Source of the DNA: Myxococcales bacterium
GTDB taxonomy: Bacteria > Myxococcota_A > Polyangia > Polyangiales > Polyangiaceae
Assembly: GCA_016703425.1 (NCBI GenBank)
Contig: JADJCA010000001.1
Location: 992,001-1,056,000, forward strand
Direction: 5' to 3'
DNA: 64,000 nucleotides
Shown: positions 52,345 through 61,425 of the stretch, piece after piece
How the letters are laid out: every line of letters starts with the position of its first letter
Numbering within the stretch: position 1 is the stretch's first letter
Made by a program: the position numbers and the translations under genes
Notes under the pieces: model-generated
The model's database searches: none
The model's input: only the letters and a program-made list of their open reading frames with translations
Told to the model about the DNA's origin: nothing

Positions 52345-53379
52345 GTGGCTCAACGGTCCGTGACTCGACCTTCGCGCGGACGGCGGATCGCATCGGTCGT
52401 CCTCGTCTCGCTCCTCCTCTTGGTCGGCGCTCCCCTCGCCGTCGTCTGGTTCCAGATGGTGCGGATGCCCGGTAGAAGCGCGGGGCGCTCGCTCTCGCCG
52501 CTCACCGACGCAGAGCGCGCCACCGCCGCTCGCTTGCGCGCGTTCGTGCAGGCGGGCTTTGCCAAAGAGCGAAACCTCGACCATCCCGTGGAGCTCACGG
52601 CCGCGGAGCGCTTCGTCGAGACCGAGCTTGCCAAGGCGGGGCTCAAGGCCTCGCTCGAGACCTTCGAGGTGAACGGCGTTCGCTGCGCCAACGTCGAGGC
52701 GGAGATCGCCGGCGCGGCGCGCGCCACTGAGATCGTGCTCGTGGGCGCTCACTACGATTCAGCAGAAGGCGCCCCCGGCGCCAACGACAACGGCTCCGGC
52801 GCCGCCGCGCTCCTTGAGCTCGCCGGTCGCATGGCGGGACGGCGCTTCGCGCGGACGCTCCGCTTCGTCGCGTTTACCAACGAGGAGCCGCCGCACTTTC
52901 GCAAGGCCGATCGCATGGGAAGTCGCGTGCATGCCGCACGCATGAAGGCGCGCGGCGAGCAGGTCGTCGCCATGTTGAGCCTCGAGACGATGGGCTACTT
53001 CTCGGACACTCGCGGCAGCCAGCAATACCCCTTCCCCTTCAGCCTCTATTACCCGAGCCAAGGCGACTTCATCGGCTTCGTGAGCAGCCTCGACGTCGCG
53101 CCGTTCGTGAGACGCTCGGTCGGCCTCTTCCGCGAGACCGCGACGATTCCCTCGGAGGGCGGCGCGTTGCCCGGGAAGCTCCCGGGCGTCGGCTGGTCCG
53201 ATCACGAGTCGTTCACCTTGCTCGGGGTCCCGGCGCTAATGGTCACCGACACGGCGCCCTTCCGCTATCCGCACTACCACACGGCAGCCGACACCCCCGA
53301 CAAGCTCGACTACGAGCGCCTCGCGCGCGTCGTCGTGGGCCTCGTGCACGTCGTCGAGGGCCTGGCCGACGGCCCCTGA
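52345..53379 (+). CDS. M28-family zinc aminopeptidase-like membrane protein
   Basis: This 344-residue protein starts at a GTG 6 nt after TAGCGT. One N-terminal helix (IASVVLVSLLLLVGAPLAVV) anchors it. The M28 zinc ligands are His in VLVGAHYDSAEG, Asp in PGANDNGSGAAALLELAG, Glu-Glu in AFTNEEPP, the later acid in LETMGYF and His in YPHYHTAADTPDKLDY. These are the co-catalytic two-zinc site residues, so aminopeptidase activity on exported peptides is plausible. It is divergent from the phospholipase gene and lies 86 bp before the CxxCH protein. Confidence 0.85.
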   Translation: MAQRSVTRPSRGRRIASVVLVSLLLLVGAPLAVVWFQMVRMPGRSAGRSLSPLTDAERATAARLRAFVQAGFAKERNLDHPVELTAAERFVETELAKAGLKASLETFEVNGVRCANVEAEIAGAARATEIVLVGAHYDSAEGAPGANDNGSGAAALLELAGRMAGRRFARTLRFVAFTNEEPPHFRKADRMGSRVHAARMKARGEQVVAMLSLETMGYFSDTRGSQQYPFPFSLYYPSQGDFIGFVSSLDVAPFVRRSVGLFRETATIPSEGGALPGKLPGVGWSDHESFTLLGVPALMVTDTAPFRYPHYHTAADTPDKLDYERLARVVVGLVHVVEGLADGP

Positions 53380-53465
53380 TCGCCTCACCGGCGGGCCGAG
53401 GGGCCGACGCGCCGGCGCCGCTCGATTCGCAGACCGCGCCGTGCCGATGGTATGGTCGTCGCCGC

Positions 53466-54248
53466 TTGAATCAGCGCCTTCGCCTGTGGCTCGGACCCGC
53501 CATCGTTGTCGTCCTCATGGCCGGGTACTTGGTCTACGCCAACGTCTACATGGTGCACGCCGTCGTCGGCGACGTGTGCGCGCCGAACGCGATGTGCCGC
53601 GGCCAGTGCCTCTTCATCGGCGGCGCGAGCGTGTGCACGAAGGCTTGCACAGCGCCCGGCGACTGCCCCGCTCCCACAACGTGCAGCGACGTCAATTGGA
53701 TCACGGAGAAGGGCGCGCGCGAGGTGCGGAAGTTCTGCATCAAGCCGGTGGCACCTCCCCTCGTGAGCCTGGCCGACGCCGCCAATGTCGCCGACGCCGC
53801 CGACGCCGCCAGCAGCGCGGAGTGCACGCTCGCGACGCCGCTCGTGAGCGGCGTACCGGGGAGCCCCGGGCACCTCGTCCCATCCGAGCGCAATCCCAAC
53901 GGCGCGAGCGAGCTCGCCTTGCTCATGCGTTCGATGCTCGAGGACACGGAAGCGGCGAAGACCGCCGTCGTGGACAATCGCGCCCTTCCGGCGCTTTGGA
54001 GTCGCCATCGCAAGATGCGCTGCGCCTGGCCCACCGAGCCGAGCGATCGCAACGCGGCGTTCGACGCTCGCGCCGCGGACTACCTCGCGCGCCTGCGAGA
54101 GCTGGAGACCGCGACCACCAGCCGACGCGACGCGTACAAGAAGGTCGTGGCGGCCTGCCGCGGCTGCCACGAGACCACCTGCTCGGGCGTCCTCGACACC
54201 ATCGACAAGCTCAAGCTCGACGACGGAAAGGCGGGCGCGTCACCGTGA
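53466..54248 (+). CDS. single-pass membrane protein with a heme-binding CxxCH motif
   Basis: This 260-residue protein starts at a TTG (MNQRLRLWLGPAIVVVLMAG) and has a membrane helix at residues 6-24. A Cys-rich segment follows, VCAPNAMCRGQCLFIGGASV then CTKACTAPGDCPAPTTC. After an Ala/Asp linker the C-terminal helices carry a heme-type motif AACRGCHETTC (CxxCH). A single CxxCH with a C-terminal helix matches small cytochrome c-like proteins. TATGGT lies 9 nt before the start. It overlaps the end of kdpC by 9 bp in a convergent arrangement. Confidence 0.6.
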   Translation: MNQRLRLWLGPAIVVVLMAGYLVYANVYMVHAVVGDVCAPNAMCRGQCLFIGGASVCTKACTAPGDCPAPTTCSDVNWITEKGAREVRKFCIKPVAPPLVSLADAANVADAADAASSAECTLATPLVSGVPGSPGHLVPSERNPNGASELALLMRSMLEDTEAAKTAVVDNRALPALWSRHRKMRCAWPTEPSDRNAAFDARAADYLARLRELETATTSRRDAYKKVVAACRGCHETTCSGVLDTIDKLKLDDGKAGASP

Positions 54249-54896
54249 CGGCAACGGCGCGGCCTTGTTCGGGCGCTCTTCGTCGAGCGTCATGTTGAGC
54301 GCGAGCACGTTCACGCGAACCTCGCCAAGAAGACCGAAGGTCCGCCCCTCCGTGTGCCTCGCCACGAGCGCGCGCACTTGCACTTCTGACAGGCCGCGCG
54401 CCATAGCGACGCGCCGCACTTGAAACTCGGCGGCCGCGGGGCTCACGTGGGGATCAAGCCCGCTCGCCGACGCCGTCACGAGATCGGCGGGGACCGCGCC
54501 GAGGGTCACACCAGGCTCGGCGGCCTTGAGCGCGTCGATGCGCGCCGCCGCCGCCTTCGTCAGCGCCTCGTTGCCAGGCGCGAGGTTCGAGCCCGACGAT
54601 GCGCTCGCGTTGTAGGGCGACGGGGACGTTGCCGAGAGGCGCCCCCAAAAGTAACCAGGCCCCTCGAAGGGCTGACCGAGGAGCCGCGAGCCGCGCACCT
54701 TGCCGCCGGCCTCGACGAGACTGCCCTCCGCTTGCGCCGGAAAGACGACCTTCGCGAGCCCCGTCACGACGAGCGGGTAGACGACCCCCGTGAGGAGCGT
54801 CAAGACAGCGAGCATGAGGGCCGCTCGAAGGGCGACCGTGCCAAGACGGACCGGCGGTGGGGCATTCGCTGCGGGATGTGTGGAGGATGCGCGCAT
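54240..54896 (-). CDS. kdpC: potassium-transporting ATPase subunit C
   Basis: This 218-residue accessory subunit of the KdpFABC pump has an N-terminal anchor (ALRAALMLAVLTLLTGVVYP) and the family core GSRLLGQPFEGPGYFWGRLS then YNASASSGSNLAPGNEALTK. DLVTASASGLDPHVSPAAAE is the well-conserved block. KdpC is thought to help assemble KdpA and KdpB and boost ATP affinity. Its start lies 52 bp beyond the kdpB stop. A 9-bp 3' overlap with the convergent CxxCH gene is the only oddity. Confidence 0.93.
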   Translation of the reverse strand: MRASSTHPAANAPPPVRLGTVALRAALMLAVLTLLTGVVYPLVVTGLAKVVFPAQAEGSLVEAGGKVRGSRLLGQPFEGPGYFWGRLSATSPSPYNASASSGSNLAPGNEALTKAAAARIDALKAAEPGVTLGAVPADLVTASASGLDPHVSPAAAEFQVRRVAMARGLSEVQVRALVARHTEGRTFGLLGEVRVNVLALNMTLDEERPNKAAPLPSR

Positions 54897-54948
54897 GGCT
54901 TGGTGACTCCGTTGGGGAAAGGCGGCGGCGAATCGGGCGAGCGAAGGC

Positions 54949-57090
54949 TTAGGTCAACCGAAGAACCGACAGAACGACGTCAACGACCTTGATGCCGATG
55001 AACGGGACCACGACGCCGCCCAAGCCGTAGACCACGAGGTTTCGCCGGAGCAGCGTCTCGGCGGTTTCTGGCCGATACGCGACGCCGCGGAGCGCCAGCG
55101 GGATGAGCACCACGATGATGAGCGCGTTGAAGATGACGGCGCTCATGATGGCGCTCGCGGGCGTGGCGAGGCGCATGACGTTCAGGGCGCCCAGCTCGGG
55201 AACGGTGACGGCGAAGGCCGCGGGAATGATGGCGAAGTACTTGGCGATGTCGTTGGCGATGCTGAAGGTCGTGAGCGCGCCGCGCGTCATGAGCATCTGC
55301 TTGCCGATCTCGACGATCTCGATGAGCTTGGTCGGGTTCGAGTCGAGGTCGACCATGTTGCCGGCTTCTTTCGCGGCTTGCGTGCCCGAGCTCATGGCTA
55401 CCGCCACGTCGGCTTGCGCCAGCGCCGGCGCGTCGTTGGTGCCGTCGCCGGTCATCGCCACGAGGCGCCCCGTGGCTTGATGTTGACGAATGAGCGCGAG
55501 CTTCGCCTCCGGCGTCGCCTGCGCGAGGAAGTCGTCGACGCCAGCCTCGGCGGCGATGGCGGCGGCCGTGAGCGGGTTGTCGCCCGTGATCATCACCGTC
55601 TTGATGCCCATGCGCCTTAGCTCGACGAAACGCTCCTTGATGCCGCCCTTGACGATGTCCTTCAGCTCGATGACGCCGAGGACGCGCGCGCCATCGGCGA
55701 CGACGAGCGGCGTGGCGCCCTTCTTGGCGACGTCGCGAACGGCGGCGCGGACCGCTTCATGGAACTCGCCGCCAAGCTTTGTGACGTAGGCAAGGACAGC
55801 GTCCGAAGCGCCTTTCCTCACCTCGCGGCCGGCCACGTCGACCCCGCTCATGCGCGTCTGCGCGGTGAACGGAATAAACTCGCCGCCGAGCGCCCGAAGC
55901 GACCGCTCCTCGAGCCCATGTTTCTCACGAGCCAGCGCGACGACGCTCCGCCCTTCCGGCGTCTCGTCGGCCAACGACGCGAGCTGCGCCGCCTCGGCGA
56001 GCGCGGCGACGGTGACGCCCGGCGCCGGATGAAAGGCCGTCGCCTGCCGGTTTCCGTGCGTGATGGTGCCGGTCTTGTCGAGCAAGAGCACGTCGACGTC
56101 GCCGGCCGCTTCGACGGCGCGGCCCGAGGTGGCGATGACGTTCGCCTGAATCATGCGATCCATGCCGGCGATGCCGATGGCCGAGAGCAGCCCGCCGATG
56201 GTCGTCGGGATGAGGCACACCAAGAGCGCCACGAGCACGGTGAGGGTCACCGGTTGACCGGCTCCCTGCGCCTTCACGGTGAAGATCGAAAACGGCAGGA
56301 GCGTCACCGTCGCGAGGAGGAAGACGATGGTGAGCGCCGCGAGGAGGATCGAGAGCGCGATCTCGTTGGGCGTTCGCCTCCGCTTCGCGCCCTCGACCAT
56401 GGCGATCATGCGATCGAGGAAGGTGTCGCCGGGGTTCGCCGACGCCCGCACGATGATCCAGTCGGAGAGGACGCGCGTGCCCGCGACGACGGCGCTTCGA
56501 TCACCGCCGGCCTCGCGAATGACGGGCGCGCTCTCGCCGGTGATGGCCGCCTCGTTGACGCTCGCGGCGCCCGCGGCGATCTCGCCGTCGCAGGGAATGT
56601 CGTCGCCGGCCTCGATGAGCACGACGTCACCGCGCCGCAGCGCCGCCGACGAGACGGTCTCCCAGGTAAGCCGAGGCCGCGGATCTTTGTCCTCCGCGAG
56701 CGACGAGGCGTCCGCCGACAAGTCTGGGCTCGTGACCTTCTTTGCCGGCGTGTCTTTGCGCGCGCCGCGCAGGGCGTCAGCCTGGGCCTTGCCACGACCT
56801 TCGGCCATCGCCTCGGCGAAGTTCGCGAAGAGAACCGTGAACCAGAGCCACAGGCTCACGGCGAGGATGAATCCCGCCGGCGCCTCGCCGGTGCCAACGG
56901 CCGCTTGAACGAAGAGCGCCGTCGTCAGGACGCTCCCCACGAGGACGACGAACATGACCGGGTTTCGCACCTGGTGACGCGGGTCGAGCTTGCGGAACGA
57001 ATCGACGACGGCGCGCCGAACGATGGGCCCGTCGAAGAGCTTTCGCGGCGCCTTTGAGGTGGCGCTTGCGGTGGAGGCGGAGGAGGCCAT
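54949..57090 (-). CDS. kdpB: potassium-transporting ATPase ATP-binding subunit B
   Basis: This 713-residue P-type ATPase powers K+ import. The phosphorylation site is in LLDKTGTITHGN, the TGES actuator loop is in AAITGESAPVIREAGG, and the hinge motif is in MTGDGTNDAPALAQADVAVA. The ATG (MASSASTASATSKAPRKLFD) overlaps the kdpA stop by one base. Family motifs appear throughout, for example MIAMVEGAKRRRTPNEIAL and VMITGDNPLTAAAIAAEAGV. It acts with KdpA and KdpC in the inner membrane. Confidence 0.97.
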   Translation of the reverse strand: MASSASTASATSKAPRKLFDGPIVRRAVVDSFRKLDPRHQVRNPVMFVVLVGSVLTTALFVQAAVGTGEAPAGFILAVSLWLWFTVLFANFAEAMAEGRGKAQADALRGARKDTPAKKVTSPDLSADASSLAEDKDPRPRLTWETVSSAALRRGDVVLIEAGDDIPCDGEIAAGAASVNEAAITGESAPVIREAGGDRSAVVAGTRVLSDWIIVRASANPGDTFLDRMIAMVEGAKRRRTPNEIALSILLAALTIVFLLATVTLLPFSIFTVKAQGAGQPVTLTVLVALLVCLIPTTIGGLLSAIGIAGMDRMIQANVIATSGRAVEAAGDVDVLLLDKTGTITHGNRQATAFHPAPGVTVAALAEAAQLASLADETPEGRSVVALAREKHGLEERSLRALGGEFIPFTAQTRMSGVDVAGREVRKGASDAVLAYVTKLGGEFHEAVRAAVRDVAKKGATPLVVADGARVLGVIELKDIVKGGIKERFVELRRMGIKTVMITGDNPLTAAAIAAEAGVDDFLAQATPEAKLALIRQHQATGRLVAMTGDGTNDAPALAQADVAVAMSSGTQAAKEAGNMVDLDSNPTKLIEIVEIGKQMLMTRGALTTFSIANDIAKYFAIIPAAFAVTVPELGALNVMRLATPASAIMSAVIFNALIIVVLIPLALRGVAYRPETAETLLRRNLVVYGLGGVVVPFIGIKVVDVVLSVLRLT

Positions 57091-58841
57091 CAGTGTGCTC
57101 CGAGCTTGAGATGCGCCGCGACGGGGCCGAGCGCGAGCGCCGGGATGAACGTGAGCGCGCCGACCACGAGCACGGTGAAGACCAAGAGCGCGCCAAAGAG
57201 CCACGTGTGCGTCGGCAGCGTGCCGCTCGTGGTGGGCACGATCTTCTTTTTGGCGAGCGACGCCGCGAGCGCCAAGGTCGGGACGATGAGCCAGTAGCGG
57301 GCCCCGAACATCAAGAGGCCCAGGACGACGTTGTAGAACGGCGTGTTGGCGGAGAGGCCCGCGAAGGCGCTCCCGTTGTTGTTGCCCGCGGAAGACGCCG
57401 CGTAGAGGATCTCGCTGAAGCCGTGCGCGCCTGGGTTTAGGACTCCCTTTTGGCCCGCCTCGGTCACGCTGGCCACGGCGGCGCCGAGGAGCACGAGCAC
57501 CGGCGGAATCAAGACGACGAGCGACGCCATCTTCATCTCGTAGGGTTCGATCTTCTTGCCCAGGTACTCGGGGGTGCGGCCAACCATCAGCCCGGCGACG
57601 AAGACGGCAACGACGGCGAAGACGAGCATGCCGTAGAGGCCCGACCCCACGCCGCCAAAGACCACCTCGCCGAGCTGCATCAAGACCATCGGGGCGAGGC
57701 CCCCGAGCGGCGTGAAGGAGTCGTGCATGGAGTTCACAGAGCCGTTGGACGCGGCCGTCGTGGCCGTCGCCCACAGGGCCGAGCCCGTCACGCCGAAGCG
57801 GAGCTCCTTGCCTTCCATGTTGCCTCCGGCCTGAAGCGCGGAGGCCGCCTGATCGATCGAGAGCCCGAGGCTGGGCGCGGAGAGCGCGGCGTTCGGGCCT
57901 TGCTCGGCCCAAAGGCAGAGCGCGAGGAACGGAACGAAGAGCGCGAACATCGCCGAGAGGATCACGAGGCCCTGGCGCCGATCGCCGACCATCTTTCCGA
58001 ACGTCACGCACAAGGCGGCGGGAACCAGGAGAATCGAGAGGACCTGCACGAAGTTCGAGAGCGGCGTGGGGTTCTCGAACGGGTGCGCCGAGTTGACGTT
58101 GAAGAAGCCGCCGCCGTTGGTGCCCAGTTGCTTGATGGCGATCTGCGACGCGGCAGGCCCGAGCGCGATCAGCTGATCCAACACCGCCTTGCCGTCGGCG
58201 TCTTTCGTGCCCTCCACGAGGCTCGCACTCACGGAAGGCCCAAACGTCTGCACGACGCCCTGCGACACGAGCACGAGCGCCACCACGACCGAGAGCGGCA
58301 AGAGCACGTAGAGCGTCGAGCGCGTGAGATCGACCCAGAAGCTCCCGAGCGTGGCAGCGCCGGTGCGTGTGAAGCCGCGGACGAGCGCCACGAGGACGGC
58401 CATGCCCGTCGCCGCCGACACGAAGTTCTGGACCGTGAGCCCGACCATCTGGGTCAGGTAGCTCATGGTCGACTCGCCGCCGTAGCCCTGCCAGTTGGTG
58501 TTGGAGGCGAAGCTGACGGCCGTGTTGAACGACGAGTCGGGCGAGACCGCGGCGAGGCCTTGCGGGTTCAGCGGCAGCGCGCCTTGCAGGCGCTGGAGCG
58601 CGTAGACGGCGAGAAGCCCGGCCACGTTGAAGAGGAGGACCGAGAGCACGTAGCTGCGGAGGGTCATCTCCTCCTTCGCGTTGACGCCCACGACGCGATA
58701 GATCGCGCGTTCGACGGGTCCGAGGACGCGCTGGCTTAGAAGCGCCTTCTCCTCGTAGACGCGGGCCATGAAGGACCCGAGCGGGAACGCCAGCGCGCCG
58801 AGGACGACGACGTAGAGCGCGAGCTGCACGAGCGCGTTCAC
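57090..58841 (-). CDS. kdpA: potassium-transporting ATPase potassium-binding subunit A
   Basis: This 583-residue membrane protein forms the K+ channel-like path of the Kdp pump. It starts at GTG (MNALVQLALYVVVLGALAFP) and overlaps kdpF as GTGA. The selectivity-loop regions are present: VSFASNTNWQGYGGESTMSY, LGTNGGGFFNVNSAHPFENP, a third Gly-rich loop GSALWATATTAASNGSVNSM, and the fourth GNNNGSAFAGLSANTPFYNV. The four sets of helices match KdpA. It is co-translated with kdpF and kdpB. Confidence 0.97.
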   Translation of the reverse strand: MNALVQLALYVVVLGALAFPLGSFMARVYEEKALLSQRVLGPVERAIYRVVGVNAKEEMTLRSYVLSVLLFNVAGLLAVYALQRLQGALPLNPQGLAAVSPDSSFNTAVSFASNTNWQGYGGESTMSYLTQMVGLTVQNFVSAATGMAVLVALVRGFTRTGAATLGSFWVDLTRSTLYVLLPLSVVVALVLVSQGVVQTFGPSVSASLVEGTKDADGKAVLDQLIALGPAASQIAIKQLGTNGGGFFNVNSAHPFENPTPLSNFVQVLSILLVPAALCVTFGKMVGDRRQGLVILSAMFALFVPFLALCLWAEQGPNAALSAPSLGLSIDQAASALQAGGNMEGKELRFGVTGSALWATATTAASNGSVNSMHDSFTPLGGLAPMVLMQLGEVVFGGVGSGLYGMLVFAVVAVFVAGLMVGRTPEYLGKKIEPYEMKMASLVVLIPPVLVLLGAAVASVTEAGQKGVLNPGAHGFSEILYAASSAGNNNGSAFAGLSANTPFYNVVLGLLMFGARYWLIVPTLALAASLAKKKIVPTTSGTLPTHTWLFGALLVFTVLVVGALTFIPALALGPVAAHLKLGAH

Positions 58842-58930
58842 GAGAAGTCCTCCGGCTTGAGCATGGCGTAGACGAGGTAGACGAAGAGCGCCGACGACAG
58901 AACGGCGCCCACGAGGTAGAGCGGGCTCAT
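58838..58930 (-). CDS. kdpF: potassium-transporting ATPase small subunit F
   Basis: This 30-residue membrane peptide is too short for routine gene calling: MSPLYLVGAVLSSALFVYLV then YAMLKPEDFS. The single hydrophobic helix and the terminal PE(D/R)F match KdpF, which stabilises the Kdp complex. GGAAGG lies ahead of the ATG, and its stop overlaps the kdpA GTG as GTGA. Confidence 0.9.
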   Translation of the reverse strand: MSPLYLVGAVLSSALFVYLVYAMLKPEDFS

Positions 58931-58958
58931 AGGCTTAGGGCCACCTTCCACGGCGACG

Positions 58959-59042
58959 TCACGCGCGCTCGCAGATGCGGAAGAGCGCGAGCGTCGCGAC
59001 GACCAGTGCGGCAATCAGACCGAGATGAAGCGCGTCGAGCAT
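58959..59042 (-). CDS. 27-residue membrane peptide upstream of kdpF
   Basis: MLDALHLGLIAALVVATLAL then FRICERA is one hydrophobic helix with a basic end. GAGG lies about eight bases before the ATG, and the peptide lies 28 bp upstream of kdpF in the same direction. Size, position and ribosome site suggest a real small membrane protein of the kdp operon, perhaps a second KdpF-like accessory. I know no named family. Confidence 0.5.
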   Translation of the reverse strand: MLDALHLGLIAALVVATLALFRICERA

Positions 59043-59104
59043 GGCGAATCCTCACTCGCCATGACTCTAGTGAGCCGCGCGTCAGGGATTCGTTAAGACA
59101 GACG

Positions 59105-60448
59105 TCAGAACCACGCGGTGGCGCCGAGGAGCAGCGTCGTCTGCGTTCGCGCGTTGGCCACGTAGGGCGCTCCGGCGACGCCTGCGCCGGCGACGTCGCC
59201 CGCGAAGTAGAGCGGCTCGTCGGCCACGTCGTGGCGGCCCTCGAGGCGCACCGACAGGTTCTCGTGCGGCCGGACGTCGAGCGTCACCGTCGCCGAGCTC
59301 ACCCACTCGACGCCGCCCCAAAAGAGCGGGGAGCTGGCGCGCCCCGAACCGTCGGTGCCGAGGTGCTCGTGGAACCGATCGCCGCGAAGCGTCACGAAGA
59401 ACTTTTCGACGGGACGCACGCGGCCGTAGAGCGCACCGGCGATCCAGCGAGCGGGGCCCATGCGCGTCGTCTCCCAGCCGTAGTCGCCCTGGGCTGCGAC
59501 GGAGAGCCAATCGGTCGCATCGACCTGCGCTGTGGCGTCGAGGTGGTGGCGCCAACGCGGACCTTCCGGCGAGCCGGTCGGGCGTTCGATGCCGCCGAAG
59601 TAGAGCGCCTGCAAGGCGAGCTTGCTCTCGATCTTGTAGACCAACGTCGCCTGCACGCTCTTCTCTTCGTTGTTGTCGACGACAGAGTTCCAACCGTTGA
59701 AGATCCCGACGATGGCCGAGAGCTCCTTCGTGAGCTCCTGCGTGGCGCGGAGGCCCGTGTGGTAATAGGGGAACCCGTAGAAGAGGTTCGAGCGCGACCA
59801 ATTCCAGTTGTCCTTCACCGACAACACCTCGTAGCCAACGGGCGACGCGCTGAGTCCGAGTTGCAGCAGCAGCCCTCGACCGACGGGCGCCTTGTACGTG
59901 ACGTAGGCCTCCTGAAGGTACTTCCAGAGTTCGCCGTTCGAGGCGTTCGCCCCCGATGCGCCGGGCAGCGTGGGCTCGCCGAGGTAGATGGTGCTGGGCA
60001 TGCTGCCCACTTGAAGGGCGAGCTTGGCCCCGAAGGGGCCACCTTCGGCGGTCGCCCCGAGCACCACGTTCGTGAACGAGAACGTGTTGTGCCGGTTGTC
60101 GAAGCCGCGGGCGTTGGTGATGCCGTTGGAGGGCCTGTTGAGGTTGTACGCGTAGTAGGCCTCGACGTAGCCGAGCGGCGTGATCTTGACGGGCGCTAGC
60201 TTCTCGGGCTCCGGGGCCGGCCTTTCCGCCGCGGGCGCCGGTGCCGGCTTCGCGACTGGCGGAGGCGGAGCCGACGGAGAGCTCTCCGGGACCGGCGCGG
60301 CTTCGGCGAGCGGCGTGAGCGTCGACGACGCCGGCGCTTCTTGAGCAAGCGCCCCCCACGGTGCCCAAGCGGAGCAGGCCACGATGAGCGCCGCGCCACG
60401 GCGCCGCGCCAAGGCTGCGTTTCGCTTCATGGGAACGGTCATGCGCAT
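59105..60448 (-). CDS. outer-membrane beta-barrel porin of the kdp locus
   Basis: This 447-residue protein has a Sec signal (AALIVACSAWAPWGALAQ) and a Pro/Ala/Glu linker. The body reads YVEAYYAYNLNRPSNGITNA, FDNRHNTFSFTNVVLGATAE, GWNSVVDNNEEKSVQATLVY, and ends with Phe after strands of alternating hydrophobic residues (TQTTLLLGATAWF). This is the pattern of the putative beta-barrel porin-2-like family often found beside myxobacterial kdp genes. The ATG at 60448 lies 5 nt after the upstream stop, which supports coupling; two further ATGs follow within six codons. It probably lets K+ or another solute enter the periplasm. Confidence 0.75.
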   Translation of the reverse strand: MRMTVPMKRNAALARRRGAALIVACSAWAPWGALAQEAPASSTLTPLAEAAPVPESSPSAPPPPVAKPAPAPAAERPAPEPEKLAPVKITPLGYVEAYYAYNLNRPSNGITNARGFDNRHNTFSFTNVVLGATAEGGPFGAKLALQVGSMPSTIYLGEPTLPGASGANASNGELWKYLQEAYVTYKAPVGRGLLLQLGLSASPVGYEVLSVKDNWNWSRSNLFYGFPYYHTGLRATQELTKELSAIVGIFNGWNSVVDNNEEKSVQATLVYKIESKLALQALYFGGIERPTGSPEGPRWRHHLDATAQVDATDWLSVAAQGDYGWETTRMGPARWIAGALYGRVRPVEKFFVTLRGDRFHEHLGTDGSGRASSPLFWGGVEWVSSATVTLDVRPHENLSVRLEGRHDVADEPLYFAGDVAGAGVAGAPYVANARTQTTLLLGATAWF

Positions 60449-60452
60449 GCGG

Positions 60453-60638
60453 CTATCTATCAGCATCGGGTCCTCTCGGTGGGCGAAGAAACAGGTACGC
60501 GCTCATGGCGCAGAGGAGCAGCCCGAGGGTGAGGACAGCCCGGCCCCCAACCCACGCGCCGCCCAGCACGATGGCTGCGCCGGCTCCGGCAAGGGCCCGC
60601 GCGTGGAGGGTGTCGACGTCCCGACGCCTCCGACTCAT
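60453..60638 (-). CDS. small two-helix membrane protein
   Basis: This 61-residue protein starts MSRRRRDVDTLHARALAGAG and contains two adjacent hydrophobic stretches (AIVLGGAWVGGRAVLTLGLL, LCAMSAYLFL) that could form a hairpin, ending RPPRGPDADR. It lies between kdpE and the porin gene on the same strand; its stop is 5 nt before the porin start. It is probably part of the kdp operon. I recognise no family. Confidence 0.5.
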   Translation of the reverse strand: MSRRRRDVDTLHARALAGAGAAIVLGGAWVGGRAVLTLGLLLCAMSAYLFLRPPRGPDADR

Positions 60639-60723
60639 GGGTCGATCCATCCGTCTCGTCCCGCCATGCGCCCATTGTGGCGCGTGGGAGATCAAGGAGT
60701 CGTCAAGGCGAACGGGCGGGGCG

Positions 60724-61425
60724 TCACTCGTCGGTGCGCAAGCGGTAGCCAACACCGGGCTCGGTGAGGAGCCGCCGCGGCTCGGCGGGCTCGGCCTCGA
60801 GCTTGTGGCGCAGTTGCACCATGTAGACCCGCAGGTAGTGCGTCTGGGTCGCGTAAGCCGGACCCCACACCTCCTTCAAGAGCTGCCGATGCGTCAGCAC
60901 CTTGCCGGCGTTCTTCATCAGGTACGCGAGGAGCTTGTACTCGTTGGGCGTGAGGTGCACCTCACGCTCACCGGCAAAGACCTGACGCTTGTCGAGGTCG
61001 ACGCGCCAATCGCCGACGGCGAGCACCGGTTCGGTGCGTCCTTCGCGGACTCGCTGCGAGTGACGCAGCGCGACGCGCATCCGCGCCAAGAGCTCGCTCG
61101 TCCCAAACGGCTTCGTCAGGTAGTCGTCGGCGCCGACGTCGAGGGCGCGGACCTTGTCTTCCTCTTGGCCGCGCGCGCTGATGATGATGATGGGGCGCGT
61201 CGACCACTCGCGGAGAGCCTTCGTCACGTCCATCCCGTCCATGTCCGGCAAGCCGAGATCGAGGAGCACGACATCGGGGTTGTGCGTGCGCGCCAGCGCG
61301 AGCGCCTCCGCGCCCGTCGCCGCGAGCACGACGCGGTACCCTTCCGTCGACAGCGAGGTTCGGAGGAACTTCGCCATCGACGGCTCATCTTCGACCACGA
61401 GCACCACGAGGGAAACGTCGGTCAT
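60724..61425 (-). CDS. kdpE: KdpE-type response regulator
   Basis: This 233-residue OmpR/PhoB-family regulator probably activates the kdp genes. The receiver has VVEDEP, the phosphoacceptor Asp in VVLLDLGLPDMDG, Ser in IIISARG and Lys in YLTKPFGT. The C-terminal winged helix has LTPNEYKLLAYLMKNAGKVL and THYLRVYMVQLRHKLE, the latter being a KdpE hallmark in its TQTHYLRVYM stretch. It overlaps the kdpD stop by 4 bp, so sensor and regulator are co-translated. It is followed by the small membrane protein and porin. Confidence 0.93.
   Translation of the reverse strand: MTDVSLVVLVVEDEPSMAKFLRTSLSTEGYRVVLAATGAEALALARTHNPDVVLLDLGLPDMDGMDVTKALREWSTRPIIIISARGQEEDKVRALDVGADDYLTKPFGTSELLARMRVALRHSQRVREGRTEPVLAVGDWRVDLDKRQVFAGEREVHLTPNEYKLLAYLMKNAGKVLTHRQLLKEVWGPAYATQTHYLRVYMVQLRHKLEAEPAEPRRLLTEPGVGYRLRTDE

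Noticed and set aside
54949..58011. A 1020-residue reading frame as one long KdpB
   Set aside because: The first 300 codons are an out-of-frame reading of kdpA; the true KdpB N-terminus starts at 57090 next to the kdpA stop.
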